Assembly: GCF_002582035.1 (NCBI RefSeq)
Contig: NZ_NUQE01000036.1
Location: 1-64,000, forward strand
Source of the DNA: Bacillus pseudomycoides
Lineage (GTDB): Bacteria > Bacillota > Bacilli > Bacillales > Bacillaceae_G
Length of the DNA: 64,000 nt
Direction: 5' to 3'
Under the pieces are notes generated by a model. It was not told the DNA's origin, made no database searches, and saw nothing but the letters and a program-made list of their open reading frames with translations. Both the position numbers and the translations under genes were made by a program. The first letter of the stretch is position 1; each line of letters opens with the position of its first letter. Shown piece after piece: positions 1 through 7,852 of this stretch.

Positions 1-255
1 CCTCTAATAAAAGAAAGGCTGATTCTTCAGATGGAAGAATGGAGATCAATACTTACACATTTTTTTCAGAGAATGAAAGATGAAGGTATAATTGGAAGTT
101 CATTAGATACCAGAACTTTAGCAATTACAGGTAGGGCTATTTTTAATGGATTTAATTTGCAACATTTTGTAGACAATCGAATTCAAATACAGGACATGCT
201 AAATGTTTTTGTTGAATTACTTCAAATCCAAGAACCGAATAAAAAAGGTGAATAA
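1..255 (+). CDS. TetR-family regulator, C-terminal part (5' end outside window)
   Basis: The reading frame is open from base 1 and stops at 253-255, giving 84 residues of a protein whose N-terminus lies outside the window. The visible part is helical and amphipathic (EEWRSILTHFFQRMKDEG, then a LAITGRAIFNGFNLQHF segment), which resembles the ligand-binding and dimerisation domain of TetR/AcrR regulators. The HTH is not visible, so the family assignment is an inference. A terminator-bearing repeat follows directly. An internal ATG at 31 is not a likely start because the frame continues upstream without a stop. Confidence 0.55.
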   Translation, partial: PLIKERLILQMEEWRSILTHFFQRMKDEGIIGSSLDTRTLAITGRAIFNGFNLQHFVDNRIQIQDMLNVFVELLQIQEPNKKGE

Positions 256-258
256 GAG

Positions 259-353
259 TAACGCATCATTATCGGGATTCAATGTATTTAGAAGACTATT
301 AAAAGTCCTCCAGATTATTTAACTGGAGGACTTTCGTGTTCACATAATTATCG
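259..353. repeat. 95-bp direct repeat, copy 1
   Basis: This segment recurs at 681-775 with the same length and about five mismatches. It starts with a TAACG...CATTATCGGGATTC motif, contains a hairpin with 10-bp arms (302-334) and ends CACATAATTATCG. The two copies flank a small membrane-protein gene. A similar leading motif (TAACATAACGCATCATTATC) occurs before the terminator at 2125-2167. Confidence 0.85.
302..334 (+). terminator. Rho-independent terminator inside repeat copy 1
   Basis: AAAGTCCTCC and GGAGGACTTT form a perfect 10-bp stem. It follows the TetR-like gene. Confidence 0.75.
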
Positions 354-493
354 AAAACGGAAGTTATAACGAATACTTTTTGATCTTGAGTATTCTACGT
401 AAAAAGAAAAGGGTAAAATGTAAATTTATCCAATTATTAAAAGAAGGGGTAAAATTTTAAAAAATTTTATAAAGAAGTTAGGTGTTAATTTTA

Positions 494-655
494 TTGAAAA
501 TGTTATTTGGTATATTTCTTTTTCTATTGGGAAGTTTGTTAATTAATTTAACAGTTAATAGTCTTGGAGATATAGGTAATACTCTAATGAAAATAATAGG
601 GATTATATGTTTTGCATTAGGTATCAGAACAATAATAAAAAAGAATAAAACATGA
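494..655 (+). CDS. small two-helix membrane protein (53 aa)
   Basis: A TTG or ATG start (494 or 500) opens a 53-residue frame ending at TGA 653-655. Two hydrophobic stretches, MLFGIFLFLLGSLLINL and MKIIGIICFALGI, are separated by a short polar turn, and the tail is lysine-rich (TIIKKNKT), as in a hairpin membrane protein with cytoplasmic ends. The ribosome site is weak. No family is recognised. The gene sits between two near-identical 95-bp terminator repeats, so it is transcribed as its own short unit or belongs to a duplicated block. Confidence 0.5.
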   Translation: MKMLFGIFLFLLGSLLINLTVNSLGDIGNTLMKIIGIICFALGIRTIIKKNKT

Positions 656-680
656 ATATCCCATACATGTTCAGTTAACA

Positions 681-775
681 TAACGTAACATTATCGGGAT
701 TCAATGCATTTAGAAGACTATTAAAAGTCCTCCAGATTGTTTAACTGGAGGACTTTCGTATTCACATAATTATCG
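681..775. repeat. 95-bp direct repeat, copy 2
   Basis: Second copy of the repeat at 259-353, same length and orientation, again with an AAAGTCCTCC/GGAGGACTTT hairpin (724-756) that would terminate the small membrane-protein transcript. Confidence 0.85.
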
Positions 776-856
776 TTATCGGAAGGAAATATTAATCACT
801 GAATATTAATATTCTTTAACTGAATAACAGTTCCAAAACTGATTTTTAATAGAAAG

Positions 857-890
857 AAAGGGTTGTAGATTCGATTGTAACCCTTTTTCT
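857..890. terminator. terminator, probably for the hydrolase gene
   Basis: AAAGGGTT and AACCCTTT arms with T-rich flanks lie just downstream of the minus-strand hydrolase stop. Confidence 0.55.
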
Positions 891-924
891 AAGTGTTTTT
901 TGTTTTGTACGATTCCTATAATGA

Positions 925-1779
925 TTACAGGACTGAAGTATGGTTCGAAATAGCGTTGATTATATGATCCCAATCGTCGCAGTGAATCTCGTGCCCTGAT
1001 CCTTCTAGGGTTAATAACAAAGCATGCGGAATTTCATTAATAAGAGCTAGACCATGCTCGTATGGAAGCACTGTATCTTCTGTACCATGGATAACCAAAG
1101 TAGGTATATTAATTCCTTTTAACTTCCCCTCATAAAAATCATCGCCTTTAAGAAGGGAGTGATTAAACATACCGAGTAGGTTATTTGCTCTTTTTATTTC
1201 TTTTTCTACCTGCTTATTAGCCCTCTTCTCATCGAATTTATGCTTTGAACCACAGAGTAAAGCTGATCCTGCAACCAAGTAATTTGCAACAGATTCTTCA
1301 TCCGACCAATTTAGTTTGGCCGCATTAGCATGGTAAGTGAGTATTTTCTCATCGATCGGAGGCAAATTTCGGTTGTTGTCTTCAGAACCAAAAATACTTG
1401 ATGCAATCAAAGTTATACTAAGAACTCTCTGAGGGTTCCTTAAGGCTACAATTTGAGCAATCATTCCACCCAATGACATCCCAACAATATGTGCTTCGTC
1501 AATATGATATGCATTGAGTACCCCAATCGCATCATCAGCCATATCTACCACAGTATAGTGGGAACTCCCCGGTTCATAAGTAGTTGACCGTCCGACATCT
1601 CTATTATCATAACGAATAACATATCGACCCGTATCAGCTAATTGTTGACAAAATTCCTCATCCCAATAAACCATTGAACACATGGCTCCCATAATCAGTA
1701 AGACTGCTGGATTTGCTGAATTGCCAAAGCTCTCTGTACATATATCAATTTCATTAATTTTAATAATCTTTTCAGTCAT
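925..1779 (-). CDS. alpha/beta-fold hydrolase
   Basis: A 284-residue alpha/beta hydrolase, full length for the family. The nucleophile elbow GMSLGG places Ser at about 102, the acid is probably Asp235 in HGTEDTVLP, and the catalytic His is about 263 in GSGHEIH. The oxyanion-hole region LLIMGAMCS lies near residue 30. The closest remembered relatives are aclacinomycin methylesterase (RdmC)-type esterases, but the substrate cannot be read from sequence. It has no signal peptide, so it is cytoplasmic. The start ATG at 1779 follows a GAG-rich ribosome site. It stands alone, with a terminator after its stop and an inverted repeat upstream. Confidence 0.85.
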   Translation of the reverse strand: MTEKIIKINEIDICTESFGNSANPAVLLIMGAMCSMVYWDEEFCQQLADTGRYVIRYDNRDVGRSTTYEPGSSHYTVVDMADDAIGVLNAYHIDEAHIVGMSLGGMIAQIVALRNPQRVLSITLIASSIFGSEDNNRNLPPIDEKILTYHANAAKLNWSDEESVANYLVAGSALLCGSKHKFDEKRANKQVEKEIKRANNLLGMFNHSLLKGDDFYEGKLKGINIPTLVIHGTEDTVLPYEHGLALINEIPHALLLTLEGSGHEIHCDDWDHIINAISNHTSVL

Positions 1780-1939
1780 GATTAACTCCTCATTTCATTC
1801 GTATTTAGTTAATAAAAAAGACACACTCAAATAAACTCACATGTTTTTAAAAAAATAGCTGGGCATAATGAATTGTGTTTAAAATTAACGTAAACGAATG
1901 AACTTGATAATCATGTTAAACACTCTCCTATAAAAAGTA

Positions 1940-1960
1940 AATAAGGGTAAAACCCTTATT
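1940..1960. promoter_or_regulatory. short inverted repeat upstream of the hydrolase
   Basis: AATAAGGGT and ACCCTTATT flank a 3-base centre about 160 bases upstream of the hydrolase start. It may be an operator or a small hairpin. The surrounding 1780-2120 holds no convincing gene. Confidence 0.4.
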
Positions 1961-2124
1961 CTGATAATAACATACCTCTTTCAGTTATAATATGGGTCCA
2001 TTTTTTATTATTTAATAATTAAAAAAATTCTTACTGTATGAATCCAAACTCTTAGTTAAAAAAAAGACGATGTATACGGTATCCAAACCTAATTAACATA
2101 ACGCATCATTATCCGTAGCAAGAG

Positions 2125-2167
2125 AAAAAGCGGATCCCTACTCTCACAAGGAATCCGTTTTTTTCTT
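2125..2167. terminator. terminator-like hairpin
   Basis: AAAAGCGGATCCC pairs imperfectly with GGAATCCGTTTTTTT, followed by a T-run. It is preceded by the same TAACATAACGCATCATTATC motif seen in the repeats near 259 and 681. Confidence 0.6.
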
Positions 2168-2199
2168 TTTCTATGATTCTATGCAATTTTTTATACATT

Positions 2200-2477
2200 C
2201 CTATCCTGGCGTAGGTTTTAGGGTTCTCGTTTGTTACTGAATTAGCCGAAAAACTGTATAAAATCTTGTATGCTCTTAGCGTGGGTTTTTTCCGAAATGC
2301 TGGCGGTACCCCTTCTTTTGCAGAAGCAATTGCTTCATCTACTTCGCCGCGAGTAATTGCTTGTACTTGACCAATTACTTCGTGTAAGTATGGAGATAGA
2401 ATTTCGTTTGTTTATCCTGAAGAGCTTTCTCTCCATTCTCCGTTTAAATAAAATTTGTATGTATTGCTAGTTGTCAT
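2200..2477 (-). pseudogene. gapN (NADP-dependent glyceraldehyde-3-phosphate dehydrogenase) N-terminal remnant
   Basis: A good ribosome site (AGGAGGACTAATC) precedes ATG 2477. The translation MTTSNTYKFYLNGEWRESSS matches the N-terminus of B. cereus GapN as I remember it. The next codon is a stop (TAA where GAA is expected). The frame then continues recognisably (SPYLHEVIGQVQAITRGEVD, then EAIASAKE) before similarity fades, with no catalytic domain. This is a decayed 5' fragment of a duplicated gapN or a relic of genome rearrangement. The end at about 2200 is approximate. Confidence 0.75.
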
Positions 2478-2515
2478 GATTAGTCCTCCTAAAATAGTAA
2501 CTTGTAAAAGTGAGT

Positions 2516-2670
2516 ATAAAGTGAAACTTTAATCAGTGGGGTTTTCTTCATCCCCACTGATTATTAGTTGAACCAATCGGGATTTTACGGGCAGTAATAC
2601 TCTCACCTAACTTCTTTGCTTTCGCTGAATTTTGAGGTGAGAGTATTACTGCCGGTTAATGCGGGATAAA
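2516..2670 (+). repeat. bcr1 repeat element, near-complete
   Basis: A 155-bp element bounded by ATAAA at both ends. It has the bcr1 features: ATAAAGTGAAAC start, a palindromic AATCAGTGGGG...CCCCACTGATT block, CCAATCGGG, and two arms around AGTAATACTCTCACCT/AGGTGAGAGTATTACT, ending GCGGGATAAA. Its end lies one base from the stop codon of the P450 gene, so P450 transcripts run into it. bcr1 is specific to the B. cereus group. Confidence 0.9.
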
Positions 2671-2671
2671 T

Positions 2672-5600
2672 TCAGATTCCAGCCCAAACATCTTTTCCAT
2701 ATCGTCCTTCATGTTGTAACTGATCCAACCAATTTCTTGCCTCTTGTTCACTGACTCCATGAACTTCTTGATATGCGTGACAAAGAGTATCTTCTACATC
2801 CGGAGCCATTCGACTTCCATCACCACATATATAAAGGTAGCCACCGTTATCTAATAACGAAATTAACTTCGCTCCATCTTGTTTCATTAAATGCTGTACA
2901 TATGTTTTGGGATGTCCTTCCCAGCGAGAAAAAGCTGTGTGTAAAGAGATTAAGCCATCTTTTTTATCTCTTTCCAGTTCTGTACGATAAAGATAATCTT
3001 TTTCAGGATGACGACAGCCAAAATACAGGTGTGCTTCCCCTAAGTTAACACCTTTTTGCTGTTGAACACGACGCGTTTGTAAGAATCCACGGAATGGTGC
3101 AACTCCTGTACCTGGTCCAACCATGATAATTGGCGTTTCTGGATTTTCAGGCAACTGGAATCTTGATTCTGGAATTCGAATAAAACAAGAAATCTCTTCT
3201 TCATTTTGACGCTGAGCTAAATAATTAGAAGCGACACCTTTATATTCTCCTTGTCCACTCCATGCAGGTTCACTCACTACACCGACTGTGATACTTAGAC
3301 GATCCTGTGCAACAAGCTGAGAACTTGAAATAGAATAGTAACGCGGTTTGAGCGCAGGAAGAAGTTCTAAAAAGCGTTCAAATGGGATTTCACACGCTTC
3401 ATACTTTTCAAGAAGATCCAACATTGAAATACGTTTCTTTAGTACTTGGTCCTGATAAACTCCATCTGTCAATAATGCTTCCAATTCGTATTTATGAGGA
3501 GGACAAACTGTAAATCTTGCCAATTCTCGTATTTGTGCTCGAGTTGCCACTTCTTGAATCTCAACACTATGGCTAAGAAGATCAAATAAACTAACAGGAC
3601 GGTCCAAAGGAAGATGAACTGTACTACTTCCACTTGTACTCAATATGACTTGATCATTCCCGTTTAATCCAAATCGTTTTAAAATTCGGTTGACATTTTT
3701 TTGACTGTTACTTGGAAGCACTCCAAGATGGTCTCCTTCCTGATAAGTAACTCCTTCTGGTAAGGCTATCTCAATATGTCGAGTGCTACGTTCGCTTTCA
3801 GCTGACTGAAGCTCCTGGCTAGCAATTACTGTTGCACAAACAAATTTGTTATTTTGAGCAATCGGATTAGCCGTAGGACTTGAAATCACCTGAACGGAAA
3901 GCGATGATTGATGAGACACTGTTTCTGTTCCCTCTTTCATCTTTAAGCCAAAAGCATTCGAGACATCTTTCCACATGTTCTCTTGCCATTGAGCAAAATC
4001 ATTCTCGAAATCTCCTCCAGCGTCAGCCTCTCCTCTTGCGGTAAACCTTATGGCACCTTTCTGTTCAAGCTCTTTGTCAATAAATTTCGGAACACTCTGG
4101 TAAGTATTCGCCCAATTTCGATCTCCGCAACCAAAAACTGCATACCTAATCCCTGTACATTCCTCTATGTCTGATTGCTCCAGCCATTTTACGAACTGAG
4201 CGGCATTTTCAGGAGGTTGACCATTATATGAAGAAGTTACAATGAGTACCGCACCTTCTTTAGGTAACTTTCCGATATAATCGTTCAATGTTCCCACATC
4301 GCTCTGGAAACCCAGTAACCTTGCATGATCTACGAGCTTCCTAGCAAACTCTTCCGCTCTTCCTAAGTTTGAACCATATAATACAAGCAGAGGTAAGTTT
4401 TCGGCACCTTCAATTACTTCTTGTTTTAAATATTGCGAAGCCAGTTTCTTCTTTTCTTCATTTTCCTTCTCATCTGCCAACGGAGGATTCAGTAAAGATG
4501 CGGCTTGCTTTCCTTCCCTTAATTTAACTCTAATCCTTAAATTTTCCGGTTTTATGGTCAACGTTTGCTTAATCTTCAACTGATAGTTTTCATAATCAAT
4601 TAATTCAAACTTTTGAAGAATCATCCCAAGTACCAGCGTAGCTTCATAAAGTGCGAACTGCATACCAATACAAGCCCGTTGACCATTACCAAATGGTTTA
4701 TATGCATGATTTGGTACTTTGGAAGGGTCTGCGAAACGTTCCGGACAGAATTCTTCTGCATCTTCTCCCCACACTTCTTTATCCCGATGAAGGGCGGGAA
4801 GAAGCACGGTCAAACCTTCACCTTTTTTCACATGATACTGTCCGCCGATTATAGTATCCTCCTTTGGATACACATCAAAAGATGGAGCGGTCGGCCATAA
4901 TCGTATGGCCTCGTTTAGAATCATGCGAATGTATTTGAGGTTTAGCACTTGTTTATAAGATGGAGTGGAATCACCGAGAACCTGATCCACTTCTTCGTAT
5001 GCTTTCTTCAGAACTTCCGGATGCTTCAGTAAAAAATAAGTCGTAAAGGATAATAAACCACTTGTTGTTTCATGCCCAGCAATTAAGAAGGTAATAATTT
5101 GGTATCGTATATTCTCATCATCCAACACTTCCCCTGTCTCAGGGTCTTTACTGTTTAGCATGCGAGCCAGCAGATCTATCTCTCCATTATTTCCATTCGC
5201 CTTCCGCTCTTTAATAATTTTATCTACCAACGAAAACATGCTTTCTATATCATCTTGGAATTGTCTGTTCTTTCTAATCATCAGTGTATCTATGCCCTTC
5301 GAGCGGGCAACTTTATGCATCGCTTCGTCAAGTGCACGTACCATACTGTCGATAAATGGATCGTTTTTTTCTTTATAAAAACTATTAAATCGGTAGTTAA
5401 AACCACAAAGACCGATCGTATCTAATGTAAGGCGGGTCATGTCTCCCGGTACATCGATAGAATCGCTATCGTGATTCAACCGAGCCCATTTCTGAACCAG
5501 CTGTGAAGCTATGTCTAACATCATGTTATGATATCCCTTCATGGCTTGTTGGCTGAATGTTGGCAGCAAGATATTATGGGCTTTTCGCCAGTTCGGCTCC

Positions 5601-5887
5601 GATGTTTTACTTGTAAACAGACCGTCCCCTGTAAATTGGCGTACATGCGTCATATCATTTGCAACATGTTTATCAAAACGATTGATATCACAGACTTCCG
5701 TTACCAGTTTGTGTTCAGAGATACATATTGTTTTAAAACCTGGAGCAGTCAATCGAAATATTGGTCCATATTCTTTCGCCATCTCGCAAAAAGAAATAGT
5801 AGGTTGACTCATGTCGAATAAAGGATAGTTGCCCAGTGGACCGTATGTTTTTGGTTGCGGAATCCCGCCTGTCTGTTCTTCTCTCAT
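2672..5887 (-). CDS. CYP102A-type fatty-acid hydroxylase (P450-reductase fusion)
   Basis: A self-sufficient cytochrome P450 of the BM3 type, 1071 residues against about 1050-1065 in the family. The N-terminal heme domain carries the I-helix AGHETTS (about 270-276) and the heme loop [10 protein letters not shown] with Cys at about 406. A flavodoxin-like FMN domain begins near 500 ([14 protein letters not shown]), followed by the FAD domain (PRYYSISSS) and the NADPH domain ([12 protein letters not shown]). The family hydroxylates medium- and long-chain fatty acids near the omega end with NADPH and O2. The start is ATG 5887, six bases after GGAGG; an upstream in-frame ATG at 5893 touches the ribosome site. 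It lies 71 bases after its repressor gene on the same strand. Confidence 0.95.
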   Translation of the reverse strand: MREEQTGGIPQPKTYGPLGNYPLFDMSQPTISFCEMAKEYGPIFRLTAPGFKTICISEHKLVTEVCDINRFDKHVANDMTHVRQFTGDGLFTSKTSEPNWRKAHNILLPTFSQQAMKGYHNMMLDIASQLVQKWARLNHDSDSIDVPGDMTRLTLDTIGLCGFNYRFNSFYKEKNDPFIDSMVRALDEAMHKVARSKGIDTLMIRKNRQFQDDIESMFSLVDKIIKERKANGNNGEIDLLARMLNSKDPETGEVLDDENIRYQIITFLIAGHETTSGLLSFTTYFLLKHPEVLKKAYEEVDQVLGDSTPSYKQVLNLKYIRMILNEAIRLWPTAPSFDVYPKEDTIIGGQYHVKKGEGLTVLLPALHRDKEVWGEDAEEFCPERFADPSKVPNHAYKPFGNGQRACIGMQFALYEATLVLGMILQKFELIDYENYQLKIKQTLTIKPENLRIRVKLREGKQAASLLNPPLADEKENEEKKKLASQYLKQEVIEGAENLPLLVLYGSNLGRAEEFARKLVDHARLLGFQSDVGTLNDYIGKLPKEGAVLIVTSSYNGQPPENAAQFVKWLEQSDIEECTGIRYAVFGCGDRNWANTYQSVPKFIDKELEQKGAIRFTARGEADAGGDFENDFAQWQENMWKDVSNAFGLKMKEGTETVSHQSSLSVQVISSPTANPIAQNNKFVCATVIASQELQSAESERSTRHIEIALPEGVTYQEGDHLGVLPSNSQKNVNRILKRFGLNGNDQVILSTSGSSTVHLPLDRPVSLFDLLSHSVEIQEVATRAQIRELARFTVCPPHKYELEALLTDGVYQDQVLKKRISMLDLLEKYEACEIPFERFLELLPALKPRYYSISSSQLVAQDRLSITVGVVSEPAWSGQGEYKGVASNYLAQRQNEEEISCFIRIPESRFQLPENPETPIIMVGPGTGVAPFRGFLQTRRVQQQKGVNLGEAHLYFGCRHPEKDYLYRTELERDKKDGLISLHTAFSRWEGHPKTYVQHLMKQDGAKLISLLDNGGYLYICGDGSRMAPDVEDTLCHAYQEVHGVSEQEARNWLDQLQHEGRYGKDVWAGI

Positions 5888-5958
5888 GTTCATCCTCCTT
5901 CGAAGTTTGAGATATAAAGGAAATTATTTAATATTCAATTTGAATTTTTTACTCATAT

Positions 5959-6492
5959 TCATTCTTTAGTCCAACTTATTAATTGTTTAATTACTTTTTG
6001 TTTTAAGCCTTCATCAATCTGCCCTATCTTAAAAATTTCCGAATAGCATAATCCATCGACGGCTAATCTAATAATTGCAGCCTTTATTGGCTCGATCTCA
6101 TCCTTTTTCATTTCTTCATATAATTCTTGAGAATCACTTTGGAAATTGGAAAGAAGAAGTGGGTTAGTAAACAAAGTTGCGATATATGCAGAAACAAGCC
6201 CGTTTGATACACCAGTATCGTTTATTGCTGATTCCAAGTAAGCACGATGCCATTTTCCTATGGATTCCGAAGAATTGCTTACTTTCTCCCGAACATCCAT
6301 TAAAAATGCTGACGAATATTCATCAATCATACCTTTTATAATTGCGTCCTTATTAGGAAAATGATAGAGTAATCCTCCTTTACTGATACCAGCCTGTTTC
6401 GCGACAGCCTCTAATGTCAATTTTTCCATCCCATAATTACCAACAATAAAAGAAGCAGCAGCTAATATTTCTTTACGTTTTGAATTGCTCAT
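5959..6492 (-). CDS. TetR-family repressor, FatR/Bm3R1-like
   Basis: A 177-residue TetR regulator. The N-terminal HTH is clear (LTLEAVAKQAGISKGGLLYHFPNKDAII split over residues 25-52), followed by a helical ligand-binding domain. By position it corresponds to FatR (YrhI) of B. subtilis and Bm3R1 of B. megaterium, which sit in front of CYP102A genes, repress the operon and are released by fatty acids. Two palindromes lie 58-105 bases upstream. A TTG at 6495 is in frame, but ATG 6492 is preferred. It is followed on the same strand by the P450 gene, as a two-gene operon. Confidence 0.85.
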   Translation of the reverse strand: MSNSKRKEILAAASFIVGNYGMEKLTLEAVAKQAGISKGGLLYHFPNKDAIIKGMIDEYSSAFLMDVREKVSNSSESIGKWHRAYLESAINDTGVSNGLVSAYIATLFTNPLLLSNFQSDSQELYEEMKKDEIEPIKAAIIRLAVDGLCYSEIFKIGQIDEGLKQKVIKQLISWTKE

Positions 6493-6549
6493 CAAAATAA
6501 TCTCCTTTCTCAGTCAGAAATAAGTTATTCACTCACTTTAAATTAACTG

Positions 6550-6565
6550 TACCGTCTGGACGGTA
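6550..6565. promoter_or_regulatory. probable TetR operator, site 1
   Basis: TACCGTCTGGACGGTA, a 16-bp palindrome with one central mismatch pair, upstream of the FatR-like gene. Its centre is 31 bp, about three helical turns, from site 2. Confidence 0.7.
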
Positions 6566-6580
6566 ATTGTGTATTAAGTA

Positions 6581-6596
6581 TACCGTCTAGACGGTA
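6581..6596. promoter_or_regulatory. probable TetR operator, site 2
   Basis: TACCGTCTAGACGGTA is a perfect 16-bp palindrome. Together with site 1 it forms a tandem operator expected to bind the adjacent TetR-family repressor. Confidence 0.75.
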
Positions 6597-6740
6597 AATA
6601 TGTAAAGTGATAATTGTTATTTATATATAACATCGATTGGAATATTCTTTCATGCGTACCCAGTGTTGGTTTAAAATAAAGTTTGATTAAAAATATTTCA
6701 AAAACCCTAATACCATCACGTACTCTTTTCTTTAAACGAA

Positions 6741-6793
6741 AAACACCTCCATTGAATTCACATATTTAGTATGCGAATTCAATGGAGGTGTTT
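6741..6793. terminator. large perfect hairpin, terminator-like
   Basis: Nineteen-base arms (6741-6759 and 6775-6793) pair perfectly around a 15-base loop. No gene ends close by, so it may end a transcript from an unseen small gene or be a palindromic insertion. Confidence 0.6.
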
Positions 6794-6867
6794 ATTACCT
6801 ACCCTCCTACTATATTACTCATCCCTTAAAAACCGAGATTTTATACTATTCTTTTTGTAAGCCCTCC

Positions 6868-6982
6868 CCAATCACCGAGTATGTTTATTTCTCCAAATCA
6901 CTGTCCATAATAATAAACAAAGACAAACCCTTTATACTAAAGATACGTGCTCTTTCTCAAGAGCATCAAACTCGGTGATTGG
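6868..6982. repeat. spaced inverted repeat
   Basis: CCAATCACCGAG (6868-6879) and CTCGGTGATTGG (6971-6982) are exact complements enclosing 91 bases. They could close the stem of an RNA or mark the ends of a tiny palindromic element. The enclosed sequence includes a TATACT hexamer that could serve as a -10 box. Confidence 0.5.
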
Positions 6983-6995
6983 GATGGTGTGGTAT

Positions 6996-7088
6996 ATGTA
7001 TGTTAAAAGGATAGCTAAATCGCTACCCTTTTGGTTTACTATTTGTTTTACTTTTTGCTGTTTTCTCCCTATCAACCGAACTCGTTAA
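6996..7088 (+). CDS. possible 30-residue hydrophobic peptide
   Basis: ATG 6996 opens a 30-codon frame: a basic N-terminus (MYVKRIAKS), a hydrophobic core (LPFWFTICFTFCCFLPI) and a basic tail (NRTR). A hairpin with a T-run directly follows the stop. This shape (tiny membrane peptide, own terminator, inverted-repeat neighbourhood) resembles type I toxins or other small membrane peptides. The ribosome site is poor and no known family is recognised, so this is a candidate only. Confidence 0.3.
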   Translation: MYVKRIAKSLPFWFTICFTFCCFLPINRTR

Positions 7089-7108
7089 CAGCAAGAGGGT
7101 CTTTTTTT
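7055..7108 (+). terminator. terminator overlapping the end of the small peptide frame
   Basis: TTGCTGTT (7055-7062) pairs with AACAGCAA (7087-7094), followed by GAGGGTCTTTTTTT. Confidence 0.6.
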
Positions 7109-7113
7109 ATGCC

Positions 7114-7164
7114 TTTAATTCTATTTCCTAGTGCTAACAACTAGAACTAGGAAATAGAATTAAA
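7114..7164. repeat. perfect 19-bp inverted repeat
   Basis: Arms 7114-7132 and 7146-7164 are exact reverse complements around a 13-base loop. There is no T-run, so a palindromic insertion or binding structure is as likely as a terminator. Confidence 0.6.
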
Positions 7165-7182
7165 AGTGAGTTATAATAATAG

Positions 7183-7302
7183 TGCCAATGCATCTCTTTA
7201 TAAAATGTGGGTACGCTTTCGAGCAGTAACTCTTGAGCATTTTTTGGAGCATTGGCAAACATAGAAAAAAAGACTCCTTCAAAAAGGGGTCTTTTTCTAT
7301 GT
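7183..7302 (+). ncRNA. possible short structured transcript ending in a terminator
   Basis: TGCCAATGC (7183-7191) and GCATTGGCA (7249-7257) are exact complements enclosing 57 bases, and a strong hairpin with T-run (7259-7302) follows at once. A closing stem plus terminator is the layout of a small RNA. No family is recognised and no promoter was established. Confidence 0.3.
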
Positions 7303-7414
7303 TTCTTACTTATTATAAGAAAATAGGTTCGTTTACAATGAATACAGACAAAGGTTTTATTGGCAGTAAGCCTATTATGCCAGTAAATTAGTTATACGGA
7401 TAAGGGATTTATCT

Positions 7415-7539
7415 AAGGTGTGCAGAGCCTTGTACCCACAAGTAGTGGAGTGCCCCAATTGCATATAAGAGGTCTAGGATATATAATGCTAGCCCCAATC
7501 CAGTTATGGTCGGAAACACCTTAAAAGGTCACTGCACAC
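7415..7539 (+). ncRNA. structured RNA candidate upstream of the IS110 transposase
   Basis: GTGTGCAG (7418-7425) pairs with CTGCACAC (7532-7539) and closes a domain. Inside are a CTTG-CAAG hairpin (7429-7442), a GCATATA/TATATAATGC hairpin (7461-7489) with a loop of about 12 bases, and an ACCTT-AA-AAGGT hairpin (7518-7529). AAGGTGT (7415-7421) can alternatively pair with ACACCTT (7516-7522), so two folds compete. The hairpin is flanked by two CCCCAAT copies. IS110 elements are known to encode a bridge RNA of similar size in the noncoding region beside the transposase gene. Identity here is an inference. Confidence 0.5.
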
Positions 7540-7852
7540 ACTCATTATAACAAATTAAACAAAAAAGATAAAAAAATTCTGTGAATTGGGCAGGGAATAG
7601 GATACTAGATAAAGAATTTTTCTTTTAGAAATTTAAAAGACTATATGCAAATGAAATTCAAAAATGTATATAGTATTTAATGAAATTAGCGATTGAAACT
7701 CTTTGGTTATTTGGGGCTGGTTCTTGGCTAGACCTCTTTACTTAATGTGAGATTTACCATTTGGCGTTATAGTCCTGACATACTACATTGGGCATTAAGC
7801 TCTAACGGAAAATTGGACAGTCAGATGTATATATCGCTAGGAGGATTTACGT

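Noticed and set aside
478-681. Minus-strand frame of 67 codons
   Set aside because: It is the antisense of the small membrane-protein gene and repeat, has no ribosome site, and its translation has no protein-like features.
6741-7302. CRISPR array
   Set aside because: The repeats are single inverted pairs of different sequence, not regularly spaced direct repeats, and no cas gene is present.
7415-7539. Metabolite riboswitch
   Set aside because: It lies before a transposase gene and shows none of the conserved cores of purine, SAM, TPP, FMN, lysine or cobalamin riboswitches.
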